Of a stretch of DNA of 15,744 bases, positions 7,281-14,601 are shown in pieces. How positions within the stretch are numbered: position 1 is the first letter of the stretch; the number at the start of each line of letters is the position of its first letter. A model generated the notes under the pieces. It searched no databases. It saw only the letters and a program-made list of their open reading frames with translations, and was not told the origin of the DNA. The position numbers were made by a program, and so were the translations under genes. The stretch is from Burkholderiales bacterium (lineage in GTDB: Bacteria; Pseudomonadota; Gammaproteobacteria; Burkholderiales; Casimicrobiaceae). The stretch is from contig JAITBX010000021.1 in NCBI GenBank assembly GCA_031283405.1, positions 1 through 15,744 on the forward strand. The letters run 5' to 3'.

Positions 7281-8744
7281 CTACCGCGCTTCCGGCACAT
7301 AAACCGAAGGCGGCGTTTGGCGCGAAAGGCCGTGCTTGGCGTAAGGCTGAAACGAAAGCATGCGGGTTTCGGCGACCCATGAAAAATCCGAACACGGCGC
7401 GCAATATGGCTCGTCCAGATGTTCAATGAACGCCGGAATTTCATCCGAAGGAATTTTCGCCAGCCGCAACTCCAACTGCAAGCGAACCAGTCTCAAATAA
7501 GTGTCGAGGTCGTGGAGCCTTCCCACATAATCATCGTAAAGGTAAGGGTATTTGGAGTAGTCTTTCCCGACGGGGTTGTAAATCCAACCGATGCTCGGAT
7601 CGGAAAGATCGTACAAAGGCGTCAGCACCGCATCGCGTTGCACGAGATAATCTTTCCAGGAGAGATCGGAGAGTTTGAGCCAAGCCTCGAAGATAGGGAC
7701 GCTGTAATTGAACGTGGCGTTGGGTTGAAAGAAAAATGTTCGAACATTTTGTTCCAGCCACCATTGCCATGCAGGACAAGCAAAATCCGTTTTCTTCATT
7801 GCTTCGCTATAGATTTTTGCGTCCTGATACGATATCCCTTCTTTCCACCCCGGAGAAGAAAGGTGTATAAGCTTGATTTCTCTCTCAATTGCCGGGCGCG
7901 AACGGGACTGCTCGTGAGATAACGGCGCCAACAATTCTCGCCACTCCGCCGCATATTTCTCCACTTTTGTTGACGGCGACGATAGCAAAAGACTCAACCC
8001 AGATACGTTGTTCGTTATTTGAGCCGTCGCCACCATGCTGTCAATAAGAAAATTTTTCCTTTCTAGGATCCGGCGCCAAAGCGCCATATCTTTTTTGAAA
8101 AACGTCAGCCCATCTTTTACTATTTTTGCGTCCTTGCTTTCCATATTCAGCAGCGCTTGCGCTAATAAAGTTTTTCGCACATTTCCTGTTTTTGAGAAGC
8201 CAGAAGTAAGCCAAACATTGGGATTCTGCGGCACAACATAATGCGGCAACTCCTGCAAAAGATGGTATCGTTGAATCAACGTTTCATTTGCTGCCAGTGT
8301 GGCGTTGAGACGATCTTTCTGGGAACGGGCGCATTCCAAAAAGTTGGTTTCTTTATCAAGCTGGCAATCGAAGCGCGGCGACGCTTCTTGCCAACGCAAT
8401 TCTTTTTTATCTTCGTGGCTATCAGGGCTTTCCGGCTTTTTAAGGCTTTCAAATAGCGCTTTCCTGCCAGAAGGATCACCCACAAGTCTTTTTTCGCTTT
8501 CTTCGATATGCTTTCGCCCATATTCAAAAATATCGCCGCCTTCCGGAGCGTCGAAGCCCGCCATCGCTACGAAGATATTTTCGTTATCAGGAACTGTTAT
8601 GGGTTTTGTTTCGAGAAGGGCGCGGGCTTCATCGCTCAGAGGCTCGTCGCGCAAATTGATGAGCACGACCAGCACGAAAAGCGCGACCGCCACGAGAAGC
8701 GCCCACTTGACCATCTTCCAGAGAAAACGAATCGCCCGAAACAT
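7281..8744 (-). CDS. Membrane-anchored protein of unknown function
   Basis: I do not recognise a named domain in this 487-residue protein. One hydrophobic segment (about residues 11-31), preceded by Arg and Lys, should anchor it in the inner membrane with the rest in the periplasm. After it comes LRDEPLSDEARALLETKPI, then NIFVAMAGFDAPEGGDIFEYGR. That stretch resembles the start of conserved hypothetical proteins I have seen in betaproteobacteria and xanthomonads. The rest looks mainly helical and rich in aromatics, with a CAPC pair near the C-terminus (about 448-451) and further Cys at about 127 and 138. The ATG has a strong GAGGTGAG binding site five bases upstream. Part of the gene is notably AT-rich: 8041-8220 has 71 of 180 bases G or C by hand count, against 36 of 60 in a pilR sample. 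It is intact and probably expressed. Its role is unknown. Confidence 0.8.
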   Translation of the reverse strand: MFRAIRFLWKMVKWALLVAVALFVLVVLINLRDEPLSDEARALLETKPITVPDNENIFVAMAGFDAPEGGDIFEYGRKHIEESEKRLVGDPSGRKALFESLKKPESPDSHEDKKELRWQEASPRFDCQLDKETNFLECARSQKDRLNATLAANETLIQRYHLLQELPHYVVPQNPNVWLTSGFSKTGNVRKTLLAQALLNMESKDAKIVKDGLTFFKKDMALWRRILERKNFLIDSMVATAQITNNVSGLSLLLSSPSTKVEKYAAEWRELLAPLSHEQSRSRPAIEREIKLIHLSSPGWKEGISYQDAKIYSEAMKKTDFACPAWQWWLEQNVRTFFFQPNATFNYSVPIFEAWLKLSDLSWKDYLVQRDAVLTPLYDLSDPSIGWIYNPVGKDYSKYPYLYDDYVGRLHDLDTYLRLVRLQLELRLAKIPSDEIPAFIEHLDEPYCAPCSDFSWVAETRMLSFQPYAKHGLSRQTPPSVYVPEAR

Positions 8745-8813
8745 CGCTCACCTCGCGGCCACAGGAAGGGTTCATGATAGCACGCGATGACCCCCTCCCT
8801 TCCCTTCGGCTCA

Positions 8814-8837
8814 CCCTCTTTCGCAAGCGGGAGAGGG
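8814..8837. repeat. Dispersed palindrome (CCCTCTTTCGC/GCGGGAGAGGG)
   Basis: The two arms at 8814-8824 and 8827-8837 pair with two G-T wobbles. This is the same element type as 1857-1884. It lies between the 487-residue gene and the DUF599 gene, which run in the same direction. Confidence 0.6.
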
Positions 8838-8873
8838 GAAAGCATACGCTGCGCTTGCGGCTTTGCCCTTTGC

Positions 8874-8899
8874 GGGCGACCGAGGACGGTCGCCCCTAC
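8874..8899. repeat. 26-bp palindromic repeat, copy 2
   Basis: Identical to 7248-7273 and in the same orientation: GGGCGACC, loop GAGGAC, GGTCGCCC, then CTAC. It lies just downstream of the DUF599 stop on the minus strand. Confidence 0.8.
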
Positions 8900-8945
8900 G
8901 GATCAGGGATCAAGGTTTTTTGATTCCTGATCCCCGATTCCTGAT
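8900..8945. repeat. GATTCCTGAT repeat cluster with hairpin
   Basis: GATTCCTGAT occurs at 8922-8931 and 8936-8945, and an inverted copy with one mismatch at 8902-8911. Bases 8900-8913 and 8920-8933 form a 14-bp hairpin with one mismatch. The run of six T in the loop is AT-rich but does not follow the stem. Most of the cluster is inside the DUF599 reading frame and encodes its last 13 residues. Confidence 0.7.
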
Positions 8946-9634
8946 GCCCGCATCGCTCTCAAAGTTTTCGAGCGGAAGTCGCGCCGCCACAGCACGGCCA
9001 GCACCCACAGTGTGAACGCGATGAAAACTGCCGGATGGATGAACCAGCCCAACACGGCGAAGCCGAAATAATAGGCGCGGATGCCGCGATTGAATTCGTC
9101 GCCGGCCAGCGAATTGATGCGACCGCATTGTTCGGCGTGACGATTCAGCTCTTCCGGCGGCGCCAGATGCGGCGGCGTGCTGCCGGTCAGAATCGACAGC
9201 GAATTGAATTGCCGGATCGACCAGGTGAATTTGAAGTAGGAAAAAATAAAAATTCCTGCCAGCAAAAAGATTTTCGCTTCGAGGATTTCCCGCGAGGTTT
9301 GCCGCGCAAACGGCAAATCTTCGGTGAAGACGACCAGCCGGTCGAGGGCGCCGGCAACCGCCAGCAGGCCGGCGATGATGTAGATCGTGGTGTTGGCATA
9401 AAACGAGGTGCTGCGCATCAGGTTGCCGATCAGCGAAACGTCGGGCATGCGGTTTTCGCGGTGCGCCATCTGCTGCGCCCACGCCAGCCGATGTTTGCGG
9501 GTAACGCCCTGCAAGCCTTTGAAGCGCACGGCGGCGCGGTCGGCGTAGGTGCTGTAACCCGCCCAACCCGCCACAAAAAACAGCAGCGCCGCCCAGTCGG
9601 CGGGGGTGAAAAGGGTGAGGAGTCGTTGGAGCAT
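8903..9634 (-). CDS. DUF599 family membrane protein
   Basis: This 243-residue protein has about four membrane segments and clear DUF599 blocks: HRENRMPDVSLIGNLMRSTS (about 57-76) followed by FYANTTIYIIAG, KFTWSIRQFNSLSILTGS (about 134-151) and NRGIRAYYFGFAVLGWFIHP (about 182-201). No function is established for the family. The ATG at 9634 is preceded by no good ribosome binding site, but the N-terminus MLQRLLTLFTPADWAALLFFV fits the family. The last 13 residues (from Ser231) are encoded by the GATTCCTGAT repeat cluster and are probably not part of the ancestral protein. It is divergent from the tRNA gene to its right and lies on the same strand as the unknown gene to its left. Confidence 0.88.
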   Translation of the reverse strand: MLQRLLTLFTPADWAALLFFVAGWAGYSTYADRAAVRFKGLQGVTRKHRLAWAQQMAHRENRMPDVSLIGNLMRSTSFYANTTIYIIAGLLAVAGALDRLVVFTEDLPFARQTSREILEAKIFLLAGIFIFSYFKFTWSIRQFNSLSILTGSTPPHLAPPEELNRHAEQCGRINSLAGDEFNRGIRAYYFGFAVLGWFIHPAVFIAFTLWVLAVLWRRDFRSKTLRAMRASGIGDQESKNLDP

Positions 9635-9694
9635 ATGAATGGATACCGGTGAAAGCGCCGGGAAGAGCGCATTTCCAAGTGTACCAATGATGCC

Positions 9695-9723
9695 ATGACC
9701 TTGAAAGCCGAATCTGGGATAAT
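9695..9723 (+). promoter_or_regulatory. Candidate promoter of the tRNA-Arg gene
   Basis: ATGACC (9695-9700) and GATAAT (9718-9723) are separated by 17 bases. They match the sigma-70 consensus at four and five of six positions. Transcription would start around 9730, about ten bases before the tRNA. TTGAAA at 9701 is another possible -35 box but has no well-spaced -10. Confidence 0.35.
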
Positions 9724-9740
9724 AATAAAATAACCAAGCC

Positions 9741-9816
9741 GCCTCCGTAGCTCAGTGGATAGAGCACATTCCTCCTAAGAATGGGGTCGCACGTTCGATT
9801 CGTGCCGGGGGCGCCA
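9741..9816 (+). tRNA. tRNA-Arg (anticodon CCT)
   Basis: A complete 76-base cloverleaf can be folded. The acceptor stem is GCCTCCG with CGGGGGC (one T-G pair), the D stem GCTC/GAGC and the anticodon stem CATTC/GAATG. The anticodon loop is CTCCTAA, which gives anticodon CCT reading AGG. The variable loop has five bases, the T stem is GCACG/CGTGC with loop TTCGATT, the discriminator is G, and CCA is encoded. This is the rare-codon arginine tRNA. tRNA genes are frequent integration sites, but no integrase or repeated tRNA 3' end is seen downstream. Confidence 0.97.
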
Positions 9817-9855
9817 GAGACGCGCCGCTGCATTGGCGGCAATTTCAGGAACATC

Positions 9856-10098
9856 ATGGGCAAACTTCTTTTTTGGGTTCTGGTTTTTATCATCGCCATG
9901 ATTGTGTGGCGGCTGTGGAACATCCGGCAATGGCGCGCGCGCCGCCGCGATGAGGCGCCTTCCGCCGCCCAAAAAACGGGACGCGAGGAGCCGATGGTGC
10001 GCTGTGTTCGTTGCGGCGTTTTCCTGCCGCGCGAGGAAGCGCGGATGACTCATGACGGTTACCGTTGCAACGACGAGGCGTGCCGCCGCAACGGCTGA
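9856..10098 (+). CDS. PP0621-family small protein, membrane-anchored with a Cys-rich tail
   Basis: This 80-residue protein has one N-terminal membrane segment (about 3-20, LLFWVLVFIIAMIVWRLW), a basic stretch, and a C-terminal RCVRCGVFLPREEA...CNDEACRR block. The block has two CxxC-like pairs that look like a small zinc ribbon. It matches the PP0621 family, which often sits just before pilS in betaproteobacteria. The function is unknown. I chose the ATG at 9856, which has AGGA seven bases upstream. The open frame extends back to an ATG at 9781, but that lies inside the tRNA. pilS follows after 27 bases, so the two may be cotranscribed. Confidence 0.82.
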   Translation: MGKLLFWVLVFIIAMIVWRLWNIRQWRARRRDEAPSAAQKTGREEPMVRCVRCGVFLPREEARMTHDGYRCNDEACRRNG

Positions 10099-10115
10099 CG
10101 CGCTCCCCTTCCGCC

Positions 10116-10128
10116 GGAGGTCATTTTG
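10116..10128 (+). promoter_or_regulatory. Ribosome binding site deciding the pilS TTG start
   Basis: GGAGG (10116-10120) lies five bases before TTG (10126-10128). There is no ATG or GTG in frame nearby, and the next Met is inside the membrane domain, so TTG is the likely start codon. Confidence 0.75.
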
Positions 10129-11751
10129 CCTTCTTCATCGCTTCCTCTTTCGTCGATCCCGCTGGGAATCACCGGCAGGCGCGTGCTGTGGATCGTCAGC
10201 GTTTATCGCGGCGGTTACGCGCTGGCGCTGCTGGGAGGAAGATTCATACCGACCGCAAAATTGTCGGGAGTGGCGTTCCCCGACCTCTTTGCGGCGGGCG
10301 CTCTCGCTTATCTCTTCGCTGCGGTGGTGTTGATGGTGGTCGCGCAAATGGAGCGCGAGGTGATGTCGCTGCCTCGGCTGTTGCTCCTTTCGATTGCCGT
10401 CGATACTTTTTTTCTCTCGATCATGATCGCCGCCGGCGGCAATGCCGTTTTGCCGTTGACCATTTTTCTCTTTCCGCAGCTTGCCGCGCACAGTTGGCTG
10501 CTGGATCGCCGGATGGCGCTGGTCAACGCGGCGTTGCCGACGATTTCTTTTCTCAGCATCCAGTTTTTTCTGTATTTTCACCACAACGGCGAAGAAGGGT
10601 CGTTGATCGGAACGACGCTGATTTCGGCGGGCTACTTCGCCATCGCTTTCGCCGCCGCGACGGTCGGGCGCTACACGCAGGTTTCCGAGCGCTTGGTGCA
10701 GCAGCGCAATATCGACATTGCCAACCTGGAACAAATCAACCGCGTGGTTATCCGCGACATGAAAGACGGCGTGCTGGTGCTCGATCTGAAAGGGGTTGTC
10801 CGCGGCTACAATTTGCAGGCGCTGACGCAGCTCAATGTTGCCGATTACGCGGCGGCAGGCCAGCGCTTGATTCAGTGGAGCGCGCCGTTGCACGACGCTT
10901 GGGAGCATTGGCGCAGCGATCCCGGAAAACCGCAGGTGCCGTTTGCGGTCGAGTCCACCGCTTCGACGTTGTTACCGCGTTTCGTTCGCATCGGCAGCGG
11001 CGTTTCCGGCGGCACGCTGGTGTATCTCGAAGACTTGGGGCGCGCCCGCTCCGAAGCGCAAAATCTCAAGCTGGCGGCGCTGGGACGCTTGACCGCGTCG
11101 ATCGCGCATGAGGTGCGCAATCCGCTGTCCGCCATCCAGCAAGCCGCGCAGTTGCTCGAAGAGGACGAGATGGTGCCGCCCGAAGGGGTTCGCCTTCTGA
11201 ACATGATCCGCAACAACGGCAAGCGGATCGACCGCATCGTCACCGAAGTGCTGCAACTCAACCGCCGAGACCGCCGCAATCCCGAAATGTTTCGCTTGCA
11301 GGATGCGCTGCAACATCTGATCGACGAAATCAGCGCCGGCGATCAAATGCCGTACCGGACGATCGTGCTCGACTTTGCCGCGCCGCCCGATCTGGTCATC
11401 GAATTCGATCGCGGCCACTTCGATCAGATTTTCTGGAATCTGCTGCGCAATGCCTGGCAGTTTTGTCGGAAGAAACCGGGCAGCATTCAGGTTTCCGTCG
11501 CCCTGGAGTCTTCGCCGGATCGTCTCCACCTCGACATCATCGACGACGGCCCGGGGATTGCGCCGGAGTACCGCGAACACACTTTTGAGCCGTTTTACAC
11601 GACCCGCACTTCCGGCACCGGCCTCGGCCTTTACATCGCCCGCGAATTGGCCACCGCCAATCAGGCCGTTCTCGATCTGCTGCCGTATCTCGAAGGACAG
11701 GGCGCGCATTTCCGGCTGCGGTTGCTGCGCTCTCCGCAACCGCCGAATTGA
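10126..11751 (+). CDS. pilS: Sensor histidine kinase PilS
   Basis: PilS is the inner-membrane sensor kinase that phosphorylates PilR to control type IV pilin transcription. The 541-residue protein has about six membrane segments (roughly 20-180), then a PAS-like domain (about 200-305) beginning with NRVVIRDMKDGVLVLDLKG. The kinase core carries the H-box ASIAHEVRNP with His328, the N-box WNLLRNAW (Asn442), the G1 box DDGPGI (473-478), the F-box FEPFYTT (487-493) and the G2 box GTGLGL (497-502). All catalytic boxes look intact. The start is TTG, supported by a GGAGG at the right distance. It lies between the PP0621 gene and pilR, which is the usual arrangement and supports the name over other six-TM kinases. 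Confidence 0.92.
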   Translation: MPSSSLPLSSIPLGITGRRVLWIVSVYRGGYALALLGGRFIPTAKLSGVAFPDLFAAGALAYLFAAVVLMVVAQMEREVMSLPRLLLLSIAVDTFFLSIMIAAGGNAVLPLTIFLFPQLAAHSWLLDRRMALVNAALPTISFLSIQFFLYFHHNGEEGSLIGTTLISAGYFAIAFAAATVGRYTQVSERLVQQRNIDIANLEQINRVVIRDMKDGVLVLDLKGVVRGYNLQALTQLNVADYAAAGQRLIQWSAPLHDAWEHWRSDPGKPQVPFAVESTASTLLPRFVRIGSGVSGGTLVYLEDLGRARSEAQNLKLAALGRLTASIAHEVRNPLSAIQQAAQLLEEDEMVPPEGVRLLNMIRNNGKRIDRIVTEVLQLNRRDRRNPEMFRLQDALQHLIDEISAGDQMPYRTIVLDFAAPPDLVIEFDRGHFDQIFWNLLRNAWQFCRKKPGSIQVSVALESSPDRLHLDIIDDGPGIAPEYREHTFEPFYTTRTSGTGLGLYIARELATANQAVLDLLPYLEGQGAHFRLRLLRSPQPPN

Positions 11752-11812
11752 GTCGCCTCGCAGTAGCGCGCCGTGGTATAGTCATCATTGTTTTCAACGC
11801 TCATAAAAACCA

Positions 11813-13219
11813 ATGGAAACCCCCGCTTCTGCCTCGCCTTCCGCGTCATCCCGTCGTCGCCGCCCTCGCGTTCAGCCGCGCGTGCTGGTCATCGACGATG
11901 AGCCCGATTTGCTGGAACTGCTTGAAATCACGATGATTCGCCTAGGGCTCGATGTCACCTGCGCCAACTCGGTGACCGGCGCCATCGCCAAACTGGATTC
12001 GCAGGATTTCGATTTGTGTCTGACCGATATGCGCCTTCCCGACGGCGAAGGACTTGATGTGATCGCGCACATCCAGAAAAAGGAAATGGATGTTCCGGTC
12101 GCCGTGATTACCGCTTTCGGCAGCGCCGAAAACGCCGTCGCCGCGTTGAAAGCGGGTGCTTTTGATTACCTCGCCAAGCCGGTCAACCTCGAACAACTGC
12201 GGGCGCTGGTCAAGCAAGCCGTCAAAGCGCCGGAGAAAACTCGGACGCCGGAAGGCTACGAACTGCTCGGCGCTTCCGCCGCGATCAAACAAATGCGCGA
12301 CCTGATCGACCGCGTTGCGCAAAGTCTCGCGCCGGTCATCATCGGCGGCGAATCCGGCAGCGGCAAGGAAGTGGCGGCGCGGCTGATCCATCACAAAGGA
12401 CCGCGCGCCGCCGCGCCGTTCATCCCCGTCAACTGCGGCGCCATTCCCGAAAACTTGATGGAGAGCGAATTTTTCGGTTACAAGAAAGGCTCGTTCACCG
12501 GCGCCGACAGCGATCGCGAAGGTTTTTTTCAGGCCGCCAACAACGGCACTCTGTTCCTCGACGAAGTGGCTGATTTGCCGCTGACGATGCAGGTCAAACT
12601 GCTTCGCGCCATTCAGGAAAAAACCGTTCGCCGCATCGGCAGTCAAGCCGAAGAAGCGGTGGACGTTCGCATCATTTGCGCCACCCACAAAAAACTGGCG
12701 CCGCTGGTCGAGGCCGGAGAATTTCGCCAAGACCTGTTTTTCCGTCTGCATGTGATTGAAGTCAACATGCCGTCGCTGCGCGAAATGCGCGAGGACATTC
12801 CGCTGATCGCTCGCGCCATCCTCGAAAAACTGGCGCGCGGAAAACCCGTCGAGCTGGCCGCCGACGCCATCGCCGCGCTGCAACATTATCCCTTCCCCGG
12901 CAACGTCCGCGAACTGGAAAACATTCTTGAGCGCGGGCTGTCGCTGGCGGCGGAGCCGACCAAGATTCGCGCCGAAGACCTGTATTTGTCGCCGGTCGTC
13001 GTCCGCAAAGAAAACGGCGGCAAGGAAACTGCCGGCAAGAGCGCGGCGGGCGAGGGCGAAATTCCCGCGTCGCTGGAAACCTATCTCGACGACGTTGAAC
13101 GCGCCGCGCTCTTGGCGGCGCTCGAAAAAACCCGCTTCAACCGCACCGAAGCCGCCAAGCTGCTGGGCATCACCTTCCGCGCCATGCGTTATCGGATGGA
13201 GCGGTTGGGGATAAAATGA
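11813..13219 (+). CDS. pilR: Sigma-54-dependent response regulator PilR
   Basis: PilR is an NtrC-type activator which, when phosphorylated by PilS, drives sigma-54 transcription of pilA. The 468-residue protein has a receiver domain (about 22-140) with Asp28, Asp29, phosphoacceptor Asp72, Thr100 and Lys122. The AAA+ domain (about 150-385) has Walker A GESGSGKE (179-186), the sigma-54 contact loop GSFTGA (226-231, an accepted variant of GAFTGA) and Walker B TLFLDEVADLP (246-256). A Gly/Lys-rich linker (about 400-415) follows, then a Fis-type helix-turn-helix (about 425-468, NRTEAAKLLGITFRAMRYRM). The N-terminus has about 20 extra Ser/Arg/Pro-rich residues. No good ribosome binding site precedes the ATG, and pilS ends 61 bases upstream. 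A TATAGT at 11777 lacks a matching -35, so I do not call a promoter. Confidence 0.94.
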   Translation: METPASASPSASSRRRRPRVQPRVLVIDDEPDLLELLEITMIRLGLDVTCANSVTGAIAKLDSQDFDLCLTDMRLPDGEGLDVIAHIQKKEMDVPVAVITAFGSAENAVAALKAGAFDYLAKPVNLEQLRALVKQAVKAPEKTRTPEGYELLGASAAIKQMRDLIDRVAQSLAPVIIGGESGSGKEVAARLIHHKGPRAAAPFIPVNCGAIPENLMESEFFGYKKGSFTGADSDREGFFQAANNGTLFLDEVADLPLTMQVKLLRAIQEKTVRRIGSQAEEAVDVRIICATHKKLAPLVEAGEFRQDLFFRLHVIEVNMPSLREMREDIPLIARAILEKLARGKPVELAADAIAALQHYPFPGNVRELENILERGLSLAAEPTKIRAEDLYLSPVVVRKENGGKETAGKSAAGEGEIPASLETYLDDVERAALLAALEKTRFNRTEAAKLLGITFRAMRYRMERLGIK

Positions 13220-13260
13220 TGCGGCTTTGCGCCTTGTTCTTGCCCTGATGGCAAAGCTGT

Positions 13261-13884
13261 ATGCGCAATAGAAGACCCTTGCGGGGGCGATTAACCCTCG
13301 ATGCCGAAGGCTGGATCGCCGGTGTTCCTCATGTTGTTTCGCCGAACGCCGATGCGCGGCCGGCTTTGCCCCCATCCCAACCTTTCCCCAAAGGGGGAAG
13401 GAGCCTCATTCCCTCGCTCATCGTTCTCCACAACATTTCGCTGCCGCCCTGCCATTTCGGCGGCCACGACATCCTGAAACTTTTCACCAACACCCTCAAT
13501 CCCGGCGCGCATCCGCTGTATCCGGCGTTGGCGCAAATCAAAGTGTCTGCTCACTTCGTGATTCGCCGCGACGGCCGTCTCATTCAGTACGTCCCCTGCG
13601 AACGGCGCGCCTGGCATGCCGGCGTTTCGCAATGGCAGGGACGCTCCCGCTGCAATGATTTTTCCATCGGGATCGAACTGGAAGGCGCCGACCGCACACC
13701 TTACACCGCCCGTCAGTACCGCAGCTTGAACCAGCTGCTGGCCTGCCTTTGCCGCCGTTACCCGATCGACGCTATTGCCGGCCACAGCGTCATCGCCCCC
13801 CGTCGCAAAACCGATCCCGGCCCGGCGTTCGATCCGTCACGGCTCAAAATGCCGTCCTCTATCCTCGTTAAAACCTCTTGTTAA
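13261..13884 (+). CDS. ampD: 1,6-anhydro-N-acetylmuramyl-L-alanine amidase AmpD
   Basis: AmpD is a cytoplasmic zinc amidase that cuts the peptide from anhydro-muropeptides during wall recycling. In some bacteria its loss induces AmpC beta-lactamase. The 207-residue protein has the zinc ligands His57 (VLHN), His175 (AGHS) and Asp185 (KTDPGPAFD), the catalytic-region Glu139 (SIGIE) and Lys183. It also has long AmpD stretches such as LIQYVPCERRAWHAGVSQW (108-126). Residues 37-51 are encoded by a palindromic repeat inserted in frame. E. coli AmpD has a loop about 12 residues shorter there. The start is uncertain: the ATG at 13261 has no clear binding site, while a TTG at 13279 has AGAAGA just upstream, and the domain proper begins near LDAEGWIAG. 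It follows pilR after 41 bases, which is common in betaproteobacteria. Confidence 0.93.
   Translation: MRNRRPLRGRLTLDAEGWIAGVPHVVSPNADARPALPPSQPFPKGGRSLIPSLIVLHNISLPPCHFGGHDILKLFTNTLNPGAHPLYPALAQIKVSAHFVIRRDGRLIQYVPCERRAWHAGVSQWQGRSRCNDFSIGIELEGADRTPYTARQYRSLNQLLACLCRRYPIDAIAGHSVIAPRRKTDPGPAFDPSRLKMPSSILVKTSC
13369..13401. repeat. Palindromic repeat inside ampD
   Basis: CCCCCATCCCAA is followed by CCTTTCCCC (13381-13389), the loop AAA and GGGGGAAGG (13393-13401), a 9-bp stem with one T-G pair. It is of the type usually found between genes in betaproteobacteria. Here it is read as PPSQPFPKGGR within the loop before the first zinc ligand. Confidence 0.7.
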
Positions 13885-13892
13885 AACAAGAG
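13875..13892. repeat. Small palindrome over the ampD stop
   Basis: CTCTTGTT pairs with AACAAGAG across AA, and the TAA stop of ampD is inside it. There is no T-run after it on the plus strand, so it is a poor terminator. It may only be a weak hairpin. Confidence 0.4.
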
Positions 13893-13948
13893 CATAGCAT
13901 CTTTACGCACTGATACGAATCACCCAATAGGCCGCCGAAGCAGCGGGC

Positions 13949-13954
13949 TATAAT
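13949..13954 (+). promoter_or_regulatory. Candidate -10 box for yciB, very close to the start codon
   Basis: TATAAT matches the consensus fully and ends eight bases before the yciB ATG. No convincing -35 lies 17 bases upstream (AATAGG). If used, transcription would begin at or within a few bases of the ATG, giving a nearly leaderless mRNA. No Shine-Dalgarno sequence is visible before the ATG, which fits that reading. Confidence 0.4.
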
Positions 13955-13962
13955 ACAAAGCT

Positions 13963-14511
13963 ATGTCTGTGCTGATTGACTTTTTTCCGCTGCTACTGTT
14001 TTTTGTCGTCTTCAAGTTTAGCGATATTTTTATCGCGACGGGAGTAGCGATTGTTGCGTCCGTCGTTCAGATCGCTTACCTGTACTGGCGCAAGAAGCTG
14101 GCGGCAACACATTGGCTATCCCTTGCGATCATCGTGATCTTCGGCGGCGCGACCATCGCGTTGCACGACGAGACTTACATCAAGTGGAAACCCTCGGTGC
14201 TCTACATTGCTTTCGCGTTGACGCTGCTTGCCGGCAAACTGATCTGGCAGCGCGATTTGTTGCGCAGCGTCATGAAGGACATCGAGTTGCCGGAGCATGT
14301 GTGGAGCGGACTGACTTGGGCGTGGGCAGCTTTTTTCGTCTTTCTGGCGATCCTCAACTGGGTGGTCGCGTTCCACATGGGCGTCCCGACCGAAACATGG
14401 GTTACGTTCAAAGTCTGGGGCATTCTGGCCATTCTCCTACTGTTTGCTCTCGGGCAAGGGTTGATTCTCGCCCGTTACCTCCAACACGAGCCGGAAGGAA
14501 ACGAATCGTGA
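13963..14511 (+). CDS. yciB: Inner membrane-spanning protein YciB (septation protein A)
   Basis: YciB (IspZ/IspA in Shigella) is an inner-membrane protein linked to cell division and envelope synthesis. The 182-residue protein has the family's length, about five membrane segments, and its typical blocks: LIDFFPLLLFFVVFKFSDIF at the N-terminus, GGATIALHDETYIKWKPSVL (about 61-80), and LPEHVWSGLTWAWAAFFVFL followed by AILNWVVAF (about 109-137). The start is fixed by the family N-terminus, although no ribosome binding site is visible. The gene lies 78 bases after ampD. It is followed 90 bases later by a parvulin gene, a pairing known in betaproteobacteria, where a bolA gene often lies between. 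None is present here. Confidence 0.95.
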   Translation: MSVLIDFFPLLLFFVVFKFSDIFIATGVAIVASVVQIAYLYWRKKLAATHWLSLAIIVIFGGATIALHDETYIKWKPSVLYIAFALTLLAGKLIWQRDLLRSVMKDIELPEHVWSGLTWAWAAFFVFLAILNWVVAFHMGVPTETWVTFKVWGILAILLLFALGQGLILARYLQHEPEGNES

Positions 14512-14601
14512 GGGGGATTCTGTTATCATCGCGTTTTTGCCGGCGTGACGGGCGCTTCCCGGCATTGCCAAAATTTTCTCAACCACCAAAGGAAGCATTC
14601 C

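Noticed and set aside
9781..9855. N-terminal extension of the PP0621-family protein
   Set aside because: It would begin inside the tRNA-Arg gene, and the ATG at 9856 has its own binding site and is followed by the membrane segment.
9741..10130. Integrative element at the tRNA-Arg gene
   Set aside because: No integrase and no repeated tRNA 3' end are seen, and the downstream genes are the usual chromosomal PP0621-pilS-pilR set.
11777..11782. TATAGT as a pilR promoter
   Set aside because: No -35-like hexamer lies at a proper distance, and pilR is probably cotranscribed with pilS.
13224..13257. GCTTTGC/GCAAAGC inverted repeat between pilR and ampD
   Set aside because: It has only seven pairs, a 20-base loop and no T-run. 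It is too weak to call a terminator or regulatory element.
11942..13375. Long open frame (477 codons) on the minus strand opposite pilR
   Set aside because: It is a mirror frame of a conserved sigma-54 regulator, with no recognisable domain.
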